Shown piece after piece: positions 21,685 through 32,940 of a stretch of 36,737 nucleotides of DNA. A program made the position numbers and the translations under genes. Under the pieces are notes generated by a model that did no database searches, was not told the DNA's origin, and was given only the letters and a program-made list of their open reading frames with translations. The stretch is from Vitrella brassicaformis. Its lineage: Eukaryota > Sar > Vitrellaceae. Where the stretch lies: positions 1-36,737 of the forward strand of contig CDMY01000389.1 of the NCBI GenBank assembly GCA_001179505.1, read 5' to 3'. How positions within the stretch are numbered: position 1 is the stretch's first letter; every line of letters starts with the position of its first letter.

Positions 21685-23849
21685 ATGCAGTTCATCGTGT
21701 TGACAATTGCAGCAACGGCATGGCTGCTTGCAGCTCTCGCTCCCACCCGTGTTGATGGCGCATCTGCCCTCAGCAACCTGCTGGCACCCCTGCCCTCCTC
21801 ATCCCGCTTAGGAGCCATCCTCAGAGCCTCTGCCCGCGCAGACAGCGGTCTCGCCAGTGATCTTCTCGGGTCATCTATCCGGCCCTCCTCTCTTGGCGCG
21901 GATGAGCTCAGCGTCGGTGCATTCGGCAAGGGAAGCCATGTGGTGTGTCTGACGGGCAGCGGAGCCAAGAGGGGGGCAGCGGTCGACGCATATGAGGCCA
22001 CTCAGCTGCTGCTGGCATGCGACTTCATCGTCCTGACCATCCCCTATGCGTCCCTGTGCACCGGCACCGCGAGTGACGACATCCAGCTGCTGCAGGGGCT
22101 GACTGAGAGCCTGCTGGCCATGCCGACCAAGCCGGCGAGCAAGAGGAGGCTGCTGGTGGTGGTGACTGGCTTCGACGGCACCGACGCGGAGAGGCAGGAA
22201 AGCCAAGCGGTGCTCTACAAGGACATGAAGGCTCTCTTTGACACCCCGCCGCCGTCAGCCCGGGTGAAGGCGGGTGAGAGTCCTTCTTTTGGGGACTATT
22301 TCGACAGCGACGTGTTCTTCCTCCCGCCCGCCAAGCTCGAGCAGAACGCATACGCAACGAAGGCGAGCAAGGAGAGATCTGACATATTGATGATACGCGT
22401 GTGGGAATTAATGGGTGCGTGTCTGCTGATGGGTTCTTCCTGGCAGGTGAAGCAGCTGTCTGCGAAGATCGATGAGGCTCTTTCGTCTGCGGGCGGCCCA
22501 CCTTCCCTCAGTGTCCTGCAGCAGCGGCTGGCACGCCCGCCGCCGTCAGCAGTTCCGAGGCGGGCAGCTGCCATGCTGTCCAGCGACAGTGAAGTTCTGG
22601 CAGCATACGAAACGGAGAGGATCAAAGAACGACTATACGCAAAGTGAGGCAAAGAAACCGAACCACCGCGACCCTTAAGCTATGTGCACACTCTCTCCCC
22701 GCGTCCGTGTGCGTGTGTGTGTGTGTTGTGTAGGTTTGTGGACGATGTGTCGAAGCAGTCGCGATCGTTCCATCGGGGCTTCGACAGTGGGTTCCCCTCC
22801 CTGTGCGACAACCTCATCCAGGCGGCCCTCAACAGCTACGACGCCGCCACCAAGGACTACAGCCCCACAGCTGCAAGGCTCAAAAACAGGCAGGCCTTCA
22901 TCAAACTCATGCTCAACGGTACGCACACACACACAGACACGCAGAGTCAGGGGCGGTGCGGTATCAGACACCACGCCCATCCCTCGCCATATCCTCTTCG
23001 TTCAGATTTGGTCGAGAAGTATGAGGCTCAGCTGCGGGCGCTGATGGGTCTGACGGTGGATCGGTTCCGCCAGGGCTTGAGCAAGACGCGCATCGGCCCT
23101 GGCGTGGTGCGTGCGCTAGAGGGGGCGCAGAGGGACGCACTGGCCTTCTTCACAAGCAACGCACACCGCCTCAAACCAAGAAGTGCCGGCAACGCATGGA
23201 GCGAAGCCGCCCAGAGGTCATCACATCTCACTCTCACCTACACCACCGATGGATGGGTGTTGCTGCTTTCTGGTGGATCATTTGTGCTGTGGTGTGGTGT
23301 GGTGTGTTGTTGAGTCAGGCATGATCTGCAGTCGATTCTGAGGGACCAGGCGTCGAGTGTGGTTGAGCTGGCCCGGGCGCAGGGTGCCCTGGCGGTGGGG
23401 GGCGCCAGGCGGAAGCCAATCGCCCTCTCCTTGCACTACCTCTCACCAACCGCATTCGGACTATCCGACTTCAGGTACACACCTGGACGCACTGCACGCA
23501 CAGACAGGCAGCAGAGGCAAAACTGGCGTGCGTGTGTGAGCGTGTGTGTCAGGCGTGACATCACGTTGGGTACGGGCAGTGGGAGCGAGTTGGGTTTCAC
23601 CAAGAGGCGGGCGGGCGTCATGTCGACATCGGCTGACCCTAGGGGAGACAAAGACACACAAATGTGAGCAACCGGGGGCGCACAGAAAACGAGAATCACT
23701 CGGCAACCCATTGGCCCATTTCTCTATGGGGGTGTGTGTGTGTGTGCATGTGTGTCAGCTTGGTGCCGAATGACGTGAGTCCGGACATATCTGCGCTGTC
23801 TGAGTCGATGGTCTACGACGGGCGGGTGTCCGCCAAGGGCAAGAGATGA
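21685..23849 (+). CDS. Secreted RHD3/atlastin-like large GTPase relative with degenerate G motifs
   Basis: Exons: 21685-22643, 22734-22918, 23006-23216, 23319-23474, 23553-23663 and 23759-23849 (TGA). All junctions are in phase and give 570 residues. A 48-bp in-frame stretch (22399-22446) has GT and AG ends and may also be removed. The protein starts with a signal peptide (MQFIVLTIAATAWLLAALA). The next 200 residues resemble the GTPase core of RHD3/Sey1/atlastin/GBP proteins in order: DAYEATQLLLACDFIVLTIP, RRLLVVVTGFDGTD, then FGDYFDSDVFFLPP, like the conserved DFFxVE...LP stretch of RHD3. The rest is helical, as in their stalks. No GxxxxGKS P-loop is seen where one is expected, and the DTEG and RD motifs are altered. 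Nucleotide binding is therefore doubtful, and no C-terminal membrane hairpin is visible. Assignment is by distant resemblance. It could instead be an unrelated secreted helical protein. Confidence 0.55.
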
Positions 23850-24338
23850 CGTCTGTGCACACGTGGGTGGGCGGATGGATGGATGCGTGTGTGACGATGG
23901 GTGTCAATCAATCAACGACGTGCTGTGCTGTGCTGTGGGTGGCGCGGTTGGCACCAACTCAATCGAGGTTTATAGGTAGGTAGGTGATGGTGATGGACAA
24001 AACGACCTGTGACTTGTGACATATCTTCCAATACGTATCTATCCTTCATCGTGTTTACTTCCTTCCATACAAACACGCACGCATCGCATTATATGTTTCA
24101 ACAAGACACTTGCGCCCCTCCCACCCTCCCTGCCGTCACCGTCCGTCCGCCTCTCGTGTGCCCCTGGCCAATCGCGATCCACAGTTGCGAGCTTTTGGTT
24201 TGCGATGCGTCCCTTTCCCGGTTTCCTATGCCACCGGCGTCGCCTGTAGCTTCCTGAGCCTAGATCTCCCTGTCGAAGCGAGCGAGACGAACGGACAGGC
24301 GACTCGTTTTGTCTGACCATCTATCTGTCTGTGGCGCG
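23850..24338. other. Intergenic region
   Basis: This separates two plus-strand genes. It should hold the 3' UTR of the RHD3-like gene and the promoter of the KH gene. I see no ORF, RNA or clear motif. Confidence 0.4.
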
Positions 24339-27300
24339 ATGGTTGGGAGCGACAGGCACCACGACGTGCAGCATGATCTGCGGAACCGACCGCACGGCGA
24401 CAGGTGAGCTGACTGAGTGCGATCGTGGACCAACGTCACATGTTAAGCATAGGCGATCTGTCCTGTCTGTCGGTCTCTCTGTCATCTGTCTGTCTGTCTG
24501 CCTTGTGTGTGCAGGAAGGGCAGCACATCGACCTTTACGGTTTTGGATGAGGACAGTTTTGGGATTGTGGTTGGCCGGGCCGGCTCACATCGAACCAAAG
24601 TGGAGAAGTTCTTTGGCGTCAGCCTCGAGGTGCGTCACGATCAGAGGGGCGAGGCAGGCCACTCTCTCTCTCTCTCCCTCTACCTCACACACGCGCCTGT
24701 CTGTCTGTCTGTCTGTCTGTCTGTCATGCCTGTGTGGCCAGATGGAGAATTACCCCAAGAAGGGCATGCGCGTGTCGGGCCCGTCGTCGGCAGTGGGCCA
24801 GGCCAACCTGTACCTCAATTACCTCATCAGGTCACAGCGCAGAGACGCCACAAGACACCAGGGCGAACTCGAAGCTGTCATCACCGAACTCGGAGTCGAT
24901 CCTGGTCAGCATAAGCCACACACACACAAACACAACCACATGGACGGATGGATGGATGTGCGCAGAAGTGACATTGGTGACGATGCGTCTGGGGACCAAC
25001 CGGCGTGTGGGTGCTCACTTTGCCGGGCTTGAGAGCGAGTTCCACGTCATGACGCTGCGCTTCTCCGAGCGGCCGGGAGAGACCCACTCTCGCAAGGAGG
25101 AGGCCAAACACGACTTCCTTGTGCTGTTCGGACCAAAGTGAGGGAGCCATCGTCCCAGCCTCCCACACAGCATCGCACACCATCCAACGCTCACACGCAT
25201 TTCTTGTCTTCTTGTGCTCTGCAGGGAGGCTCGTCGTGCGGCCGAGAGTCGCGTCAAAGGGTTGCTGGAGAGTCTGCAGGGGGGTAGGCTGCCGAGCAGC
25301 ACAGATGCCCTGCCGCACACGCCCACGTCAGCATCGTCGTCCACCGACATGGCGGAGGGGTTCGATGTCGAAAACTGGCGACTGGGGGCAGCCAAACTGG
25401 CGCTGCTGGCCGACTGGCACGACAAGATCAAACTCGCCTCGGGCTGCTCCATGGTCACCGAAATCGGCAAAGAGACTCTGTATGTCGCCGGTGAGTGAGT
25501 AGAGAGGGAGGGAGGCAGGAAGGCATAGGGTAAGGGTGTATGTGTATATGTATATGTGTGTGTGTTGTGTGTCAGGTTCTCGTGTGGCTCGTCGTTTAGC
25601 CAAGATCTACACGGAGGCCCTGCTACAGTTCTTCAGCCAACACGCCGTCACTAACCAAAAGTGAGTGAGTGAGTGAGTGACGGCTTACTAAGCCAAGAAG
25701 TCAGCACACCAGCCTCCCTAAGGTCAAACTTGTTGCATTCGCCGGTTCTCGCCTTGTGTCCTGTCCTTTGTCAGGGAGGTTGAGAGTGCTTCGTTTCACT
25801 GCAGCGACACGGCCGAGGCGACTGGCAAGATGGATGAAATCGAAACCGCCACGGGCTGCGCCATCGCCGTCAACACACCTGGGTGGGTGAACGAGGCAGT
25901 GATCGAGGCTGTGTGTCTGCACTGCATGTCTGTGTGGTGTGTGTCCTGACTGACAGGGACAACCGTTTTGAGTGTCTGGCGTTCGGCGGCAACATCAAGG
26001 AGGCCAGGCGGCTGCTGCAGGACTACGCCTCCACACACGCCGCCATCCCCACACCAGCACCATCACACCCACCTCCCACACAGCAGCAACAACAACAACA
26101 CCAGCAGCAGCAACAGCAACAGCAGCAGCAGCAACGGCAGCAGCAAGAGGAGAAGCAGGAGCTCTCGACCCCGCCACCGCTCCCTCCTCCACCGGCCGCA
26201 GCCGCACCAGGACTGGCATCCTCACCGTCCGCCTCATCAAGTTCATCTCCCTTTCAGCTCAACCATTCCTCCCACAACAACGCCGGCCCATCTCGCCCAC
26301 AGATCAAGACGGACAGCACGTCCAGCGCGGCGTTCTTCACACCCTCCCCGATGTTTTCGCCATCGTCGTGCGGGTCGTCGCCTCTGCCCAATGCCGCTGT
26401 GGATAACAACGGCCATCAGGACAACAACGGCGTGGGGCTCCATGTCGCTCTCAATGGGCCGGTGCCAACGTCTATACCAAGGTGTGTCGGGGGGTGGGCA
26501 AGCAGCCTGACACACAAGGGGTCGGGTGGTGGATGCGATGCGATGGATGCGATGCAGCGAGTCGTTTGAGTCGATGGGTGGCGATGTGCGTCTGCCGGTA
26601 TCGACCTTCAACCGGATGCAGATCAAGATCAAGCAGCTCGAGGCGTCCGTCAGAAACATGAGAGCCGAACTCGACGAGGAAAAGGCCAAACAGTAAGCCA
26701 ACACACACCTCCACACACACAGAGACCAGGTCTTTCGGTGCATTTGTCGGTATGCTGTGTGGTGTGGCTTACAGCCCCAATGACCACTGTAATGGCGACC
26801 CGCTGATAGGCACGTTCGGGGCTCAGTTTGCCGACCTCATGCGGCAGGTGAGACACAAAGCGCTCACAGGCAGACGGCATTTCGTGTCTCTATCCCCCCC
26901 TATGTGTGCCGTCGGTCTAATCTGCCTGTTATGTCAGAAGGAGGGAGCAGAGATGCGCATCAAGATGCTCGAGGAGGAGGTCGGACGATGCCGCGGGCAG
27001 GTCAACACCCTCAACAACCAGCTGCAACAGGTAGGCATGCAACCAACGCACAGACACACATAAAAAGAGACAGACAGACAGACAGACCGCTCTCTCTCTT
27101 TCCCTCCCTCCCTCCCTCGCCCTTCGATGTGATTCAGACGGCCCTGACGTCGGTGCCGTACGTGTCGCCCCACGAGCTGGGTCCGATATCCCCCGAGCAG
27201 ATCGCCCAGGTGCTGCCCCGCCCCGCCGCTTCCCAGCACGAGACAGAGGCCGTCCTGCGGATGGTGCAGAAGCGAGCCATCCCCTTCGCAGAGCACGAGA

Positions 27301-27503
27301 AGCTCCTCTTTCTCAGACACATCGAGTTCCTCGTCTATGTCCCCGGCATCCCCTGTGGCTCCTATCGCCGCGTGTGTTGGGAGGGCTGGGGGGGCGCCTT
27401 TGCGCAGCGGGGCCACGGGCTGGGTGGGATGCTGGGCTTCATGCACGAGGCGGCGCGGGCGTACGAGGAGTTCCTCGTTATGCAGGGGTATTCGTTTAAA
27501 TGA
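24339..27503 (+). CDS. KH-domain RNA-binding protein with polyglutamine tract
   Basis: Twelve exons: 24339-24403, 24515-24629, 24742-24904, 24966-25137, 25225-25490, 25576-25660, 25775-25882, 25957-26481, 26558-26692, 26775-26847, 26938-27030 and 27138-27503 (TGA). All are in phase, giving 721 residues. Residues about 25-95 form a KH fold: FGIVVGRAGSHRTKVEKFFG carries a GxxG-type loop (GRAG) and MRVSGPSSAVGQANLYLNYL the last strand and helix. Two more KH-like units are weaker: WHDKIKLASGCSMVTEIGKE with its following helix, and MDEIETATGCAIAVNTPG with KEARRLLQDYAS. These lack a clear GxxG. A disordered block rich in Gln, Pro and Ser follows (about 345-500), then a coiled coil (RMQIKIKQLEASVRNMRAEL), then a conserved-looking C-terminal region I cannot name. 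KH modules bind single-stranded RNA, so post-transcriptional regulation or RNP assembly is the likely role. Confidence 0.75.
24697..24724. repeat. CTGT microsatellite in an intron
   Basis: About seven CTGT units lie in intron 2 of the KH gene, just 5' of its acceptor. Similar CTGT or TG runs occur in other introns here, for example 35719-35762 and 35970-35992. Confidence 0.8.
26082..26148 (+). repeat. CAG/CAA trinucleotide run coding polyglutamine
   Basis: This run in exon 8 of the KH gene encodes a tract of about 22 residues, nearly all Gln with single His and Arg interruptions. Mixed CAG and CAA codons suggest selection for the peptide rather than a fresh slippage array. Confidence 0.9.
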
Positions 27504-28798
27504 ATGACGACTGACCACATGAATGACGTGAGCAAGGCAGGCTGGCTGTCTGGCAGCGTAGCATACATATAAAGGGTGAGGGGTGCATCGGTGGTTCGTT
27601 AGTACGTCTGTCTGTCTGTCTGTCTGTGATTAGCTCCTCCTCCCCTTTTCTCTCTGGCTGTGGTGTGCATATTGCGGGATAGACAGATGGATGTGACGGA
27701 CGGCAGTGGGTGGGGTCGGGTGGCGTGTGCGGCGTTGCCTAGATTCTTCCTTGTTGTTCTTGTCCTATTGGGCTGCTCGCACAGCACATGGCCTTGCATG
27801 GCCTGGCCGAGGGCTGGCTGCACATGAGTGAGTGAGCCTCGAGTGAGTGTATGCTCAGTATGTCTACTGCAGCTGCATCAGGAGTCGAGACTCCCACTCT
27901 CGTGCTGTCTCGACGCTTGGTGTTGCCATGGTTGAGCAGAGCACACAGTCGAGGAAGCATGCACCCAGGCTGGCCAGCTGGCATGTGGCGCGGGCGGGGC
28001 GGGGCGGGGCGGGGCGGGGCGGCTGTAGCCCTTCTTTCTTGTGACGTACGTCAACATATACCTACCGTATGTCCACACCCATCCATCCATCCATCCACCG
28101 TACTCCTACTCACCACATTCACACCCATACCATACACTTACCTTTCGTGCCACTGCGCACTCCCCCCCGACGACGCTGCCCCTTCCATCCATCCATCTCA
28201 TGCATGTGATGTGATGTGCGCAGCGAAGTCGTCTGTGCAGACAAGAAGAAACAATGGCGGCGGTGACTGACCTACTGGCAGGAGGGAGGATACAGACATG
28301 TGTGTGTAGTGGATGGATGGACGGTTGGGTGGAGGGGTGGGTGGGTGGGTGTCTAATTGAATACTTCTCCCCTTATGGATGGTCCTTACTGTGAATGAAT
28401 GTGTCACATTCGCCTCTGATCCACATCATGAAACACATCACACTCTTTGAACCGACCCATTGATTGCACCGCATCGCGTCACCAATCTGTCTGTCTGTCT
28501 GTCTGTCGGCACTCGTGTCTTGCGACGTCACCATCGTCCCCAATACCACCCGAGATATCTCTCTCGGGTGGCAACGCGAACGATGTGTACGTGCAAGACA
28601 CAACTACCGAATATGCAATTGTCAGCTTATTACAACTATGGGATGGCTTCTCAAGTCGCGCTCAGTCAGTGAAATCTCTCTGTCTGTTTGTGCCTCCCAA
28701 TACAGTGGTTGATTGAGGCAGCAACACTCTCACTCACTCAAGCACTCCATTACACAGACAACAAACACCAAACCAACACCCTCCCTCCCCCCATCACT
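27504..28798. other. Long convergent intergenic region with simple repeats
   Basis: It lies between the KH gene (+) and the LETM1-like gene (-). It holds CTGT runs (27606-27626 and 28487-28506), GGGGC repeats (about 27991-28022), CATC runs (28079-28095) and GGGT runs (28325-28350). Open frames here are short and of biased composition. I see no convincing gene or RNA. Confidence 0.5.
27991..28022 (+). repeat. GGGGC tandem array
   Basis: Five consecutive GGGGC-type units lie in a spacer. Four or more G-runs with one-base loops meet the usual pattern for a G-quadruplex on the plus strand or its RNA. It is downstream of the KH gene and may lie in or past its 3' UTR. Confidence 0.85.
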
Positions 28799-31540
28799 TT
28801 ACACTACAGTGTCCTTCTTTGACTTCGACACGCCCGACTTGCTGTCCGCAGCACCAACATCATACCCATTCACACCACCAACACCACCACCAGCAGCAGC
28901 GCCGTCGGGCGGCGGGAAGGATGAAGGCGGCGATGGCGATGGAGACGGAGAGAGGGAGGGGGAGGGCTGCGGCCCATTATCATCGCCGCCCTTGTCCATC
29001 TTGGCCTGTGCGAAGGGGGGCAGTGCGGCCTCCTCTGGGGGTGTGGGGGCGTCGATGGCGTCGTCCGGCTGGGTGTTTGGGTTGCCCTCTATGTCGATGT
29101 CGAGCACCGGCGATGGCAGCCCCTCGCCACGCGATTGGAAGTAGCGGGCCATCTCCTGCCGCCGATCGGTATACGGCGAGGGAAAGAAATTCGGGAAGAA
29201 CCTGTGAGCCCCAAGCCAGCAGAAACACACAGCGGCACTGACTAGTGGGTGTGTGTTGGGTCTACTGGCCGGGCCGGCCGACCTTTGTATGAAAGAGAAG
29301 ACGAGTACATGGCCGACTGGCGAGAGGGGTATGATGAGTATGATGGTGAAGGGCACCAGGTTGAGCAGGTCGCGGCCTGTGCGGCGCAGCGCACTCACCT
29401 CGCGAGGCGACAACGTGTACCTACACGCACCGCAGCGCAGCGCAGCCACACACATCCCATCCCATCCCTCGATGGATGAGATCTTCCCTCTGTTTCTGTG
29501 GGAGTGAGTGAGTGAACTCACTGGTCGAATGCGGCGGCCTTGAACAGGCCGATGGCGTACTGTATGTCTGAGACGAGCAGCCTGGTGCCCAGCCAGTAGA
29601 AGGCGACGCCGTTCCTGATCTTGTCCGTCTGCTCCTCCAGGGAGGCCTTGATGGTGGCCCAGTCAAACCCACGCTGGAGGCCGGCCGCAAAGGGCTTGGG
29701 AGGGGGCAGCTCCAGACCTGATGGATGATGGACGGACGGATGGATGGATGGTTGGATGGGGGAGGGTGTGGTGTGGTGTGGTGTGGTGTGAGTGGGGGAC
29801 TGCACTTGACTTGCCTGCTCTGGCTTTGAGCTCCTTGACTTCCACAGACAGCACCGCCAGTGTGCCCTCGTCAGACAGAGATAGCGTGCCCGTCTGACAT
29901 GACATCAACACACCAACCAGACAACACACACGTTGATGCGATGCGATGCCTGCAGCCCTCATTCGGTCTCTTCTTTTGTGGTGTGAACCAAACCTGTATC
30001 CAGATCTTGAGGAGTCTGTTGAGTTTGCCCTCGAGCCTGAGGTACTCCCTGAGGAGCCCCTGGAACTGCACCGACACCGCCCCCATCTGCGCCGACCCCC
30101 CCATGCCCATCCCACCCACAGACGCTGACGGCCCCACCACCACATCCCTCCTCACGCCGCCGTCGTTGCTGTTGACATTGACATTGAGATTGACATTGTT
30201 GTTGCTGTTGGGTGTGTAAGAGGGTATAGTGATGTTCCTGCGGTCGAAAAGCAGCTCGAGGCGCTTGAGGTCGAGCTCGACCTGCTGGAACTTGAGCTGC
30301 CGCTTGAGGTCTTGGACCTGCCGGTCAGCCCGCGACAGCTCCCTCTCCACATCTGCACGCACACCCACGTCCTCACTGCTTGTCGAACGAATGTCCACCA
30401 ACACCTCTGAATGAACACACAGGCAGGGCAGGGCAGGCAAGAAGGATGCATCGCATTGATGGCGAACGGTGGTCTTGTCTTGTCCGGTTCAATCCGCACC
30501 TCTGAGCCTGGCCCGCTCTTTCCTCGCTTCAGGCAGCTCGTCCTCTGTCTGGGAAATGTACGCACGCAAATTCTGAATCGACGGACTCGCCTGAAAGCAA
30601 CACCACACACAGACCGATCAATAAATAAGCCACAACAGCTGCATGACATGGCATGACACCGGTCGGTTCCATCCAGTCGCCTCGCCTCGGCCCCACCCAC
30701 CTCAATTTGTTCTGCGAGTGAGAGTGCGGCCCGTCTGCCTTCGCCCTGTTCGTCCTCGAACCCCGGGGGTATGCCGTTCAAACGCTCCCATAGCTCCACC
30801 AGAAACCGCAGCGTGCCACGCCAGGAGCGATAGAACGCCTGACCTGTCGCTATCGCACGCTGATATGGGGACATACACACACGAAGATAGATCCACAGAT
30901 CAACAGACAGACAGACAGACAGACGGACGGGAGATGAGATGAGATGAGCAGGGAAGAGGGCAGCTTGCATGTCATGTGGTTCGGTTCGGTCCGTCCGCAC
31001 CTGCGTGACGTCCTCTGGCCTGAGGTCCTCCACATTGACCGCCCATTGCTCATCCACCGACACCGTCTCGTTACCATAAGGAGGAGAAGAAGCAGAAGCA
31101 GAAGTGGAAGCTGATGAAGATCTAGCACCACCACCACCAACAGCAGCAGATGCCCGCGGCTCGCTCTCTTTCTCCTTGGTGGATGTCGATGCAGATGACG
31201 GAGACGGCTTCTCACTAAAGAGCCCACCGACAAGACTCCTGTCCCCTCTCCGCAGCTGGTGGATGGACCGCCGCGCCCATGCAGGCGTCCTCACCACCAG
31301 GGGAGGGGTGCTGACGAATGCTGGTGGTGATGATGGCAGCTGCCGGTCCGGTCTGCATCTAGAGAGGATGAGTGACGACAGTGCGGGATGAATCAAGCAG
31401 CTGAGGAGAAGCAGAGGGAGGGAGTGGGCCACCGCACTAGCCTGTGGCTGTCCGTGTGGCTGTCGCCGGCGTCGTGGCGGCTGTTCTGTCCGCACAGCAG
31501 GACCGGGGTGAGAGGGGCGGCAGTTGGGGTGGAGATCCAT
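28799..31540 (-). CDS. LETM1-like membrane protein
   Basis: Eight exons on the minus strand: 31001-31540, 30701-30859, 30500-30590, 29994-30406, 29815-29893, 29522-29717, 29283-29420 and 28799-29201 (TAA). The product is 672 residues and every junction is in phase. The LETM1 core is clear: VAFYWLGTRLLVSDIQYAIG, YTLSPREVSALRRTGRDLLN, LVPFTIILIIPLSPVGHVLV (membrane segment, about residues 508-530) and FFPNFFPSPY. It matches the family's SLTRRERRQ...LFRLVPF...LFPNMLPSTF run. LETM1 proteins sit in organelle inner membranes and take part in cation/proton exchange and membrane protein biogenesis. Here a hydrophobic segment (HSLPLLLLSCLIHPALSSLI, about 38-57) followed by a basic Ser-rich stretch resembles a bipartite plastid presequence. 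Plastid location is inference; mitochondrial is the alternative. Before the core lies a coiled coil (VQDLKRQLKFQQVELDLKRL). The tail is Pro/Ser-rich and lacks the long ribosome-binding region of animal LETM1. Intron 5 has a GC donor. Confidence 0.85.
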
Positions 31541-31592
31541 CGATCAGCGAAATGCAGATGGCCTCACAGCTGTGTGTGCCAGACGCACTGCA

Positions 31593-32940
31593 ATGCGCCT
31601 TGGGAGTGCTTACGATACCACAACCTCGCAGAGGAAACTGGAAGCTCGCAAAAAATTCGAATCCTTCTGGGAAAGAAACGCCTTATTGCGGACGCTTAGA
31701 GTGCTCACTGTGTTGGTAGAAAGGCTTTGGTGTTGGCTTGACAGGACGTGCCGTCGGTGCTGGGGGAGCTCGGCCGAGAGCCTGGAGGTCTCTATGGCGC
31801 TTGGTGACCCCTCCGTGGCCATCCAGCCCACCATCTGGCGGACACTACACAACCGTAGGCACACTCACACACTCATCGCACACAGGGGAAAGCGGCCACA
31901 TGCATGAGAATCTGTGTGTGTGGTGTGCTGTGTGTGTGTGTGTGTAGGGTTCAACTTGGTGATTCTGCCGACGATACTGATACTGGCGGCGCGTGACCTT
32001 CTTCGATGGGAGTCTGACTACTACACGCAGCTGTTTGTGCTGCTGTACTTTGTGATAGACACTGCCTGGATCGGCCTCATGGGCTACAGGGTCGTCAAGG
32101 ACCCCCAGTCTATTATGGTCCACCACCTTGCCGCAATCGTACTCGTCGCGGGCAGCATGCTCAAGGAGTCTTGGAGGCCTTTCTGGAGCACCGGGGCCCT
32201 CATAGGTGCGGATGTGTTGTGTGTGGTGGGTTGCTGCTTCACTCGTCAGACTCCGTGTGTTGCCTGTCCTGTCGGCTCGTCTGTGTGTGCATCAGAAGTG
32301 AGCACCATTCTGTTGCTGACGCTGAGATCGGGCAGGGTGAGCAAACAGAACAGCTGGCGTGGCTGGCATGCCCTCCTTGATCCGGAAACACACGTCTGTC
32401 TGGTCTGAATGAGTGTGTGGTATGTGTAGGTATCTAACAAGCACTTGTCGTCGATGATCCACATGGCTTTTCTGGTGAGCTGGTTCCCACTAAGGTGGGG
32501 CGTGCCCCTCTACATCATGTACAGCTGCTGTAAGCACACTCTCACGCACACACACACACACACAAGGCATGTCAGGCAGTCAGTCTCCACGATTCTTCAT
32601 CCGTGTGTGTGTTGGTTCAACCGACCATTGGTTGGTTCTCTCTGCAGGGAGCAGCTTTCGGGCTGGTGAGGAGCCGATCTTCGGCATTGCTGCCATCTTT
32701 GCTGCGGCATGTGTACTGCTGCACATGCAGGTACGTACGTGCCATGGTCATGCACTCTCTGACAAATGACCAACCAACGCCTGAAACAACTAGGAACATA
32801 TCACTCATATTTGTGTTGTGTGTCCTTTCTTTCTCTCTTGACGTGTGGTGTCGTCTCACTCATATGGTGGATGATAGGTCAAGTGGAGTGCGAAGCTGAT
32901 GACGGGCCAGATAAGGACGATGGTCTCACACGGCCTCTGA
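31593..32940 (+). CDS. TLC-domain (TRAM-LAG1-CLN8) membrane protein
   Basis: Six exons: 31593-31854, 31948-32205, 32296-32336, 32430-32529, 32648-32730 and 32878-32940 (TGA). They are in phase and give 268 residues. Hydrophobic segments alternate with short loops: FNLVILPTILILAARDLL, QLFVLLYFVIDTAWIGLM, HHLAAIVLVAG, EVSTILLLTLRS, SSMIHMAFLVSWFPLRWGVP and IFGIAAIFAAACVLLHMQ. The HH pair in IMVHHLAAIVL, the EVST...LR segment and the Arg near the end of the fifth helix are typical of TLC domains. This family acts in lipid metabolism or membrane sensing; ceramide synthases are one branch. The short length without a Lag1 motif suggests a TMEM56/FAM57-like member rather than a ceramide synthase. 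The start is uncertain: the in-frame ATG at 31794 would trim 67 poorly conserved residues and give a more typical N-terminus. Confidence 0.8.

Noticed and set aside
31794-32940. TLC protein as a ceramide synthase (Lag1/Lass)
   Set aside because: The long Lag1 motif with its run of Asp and His residues is not present and the protein is too short.
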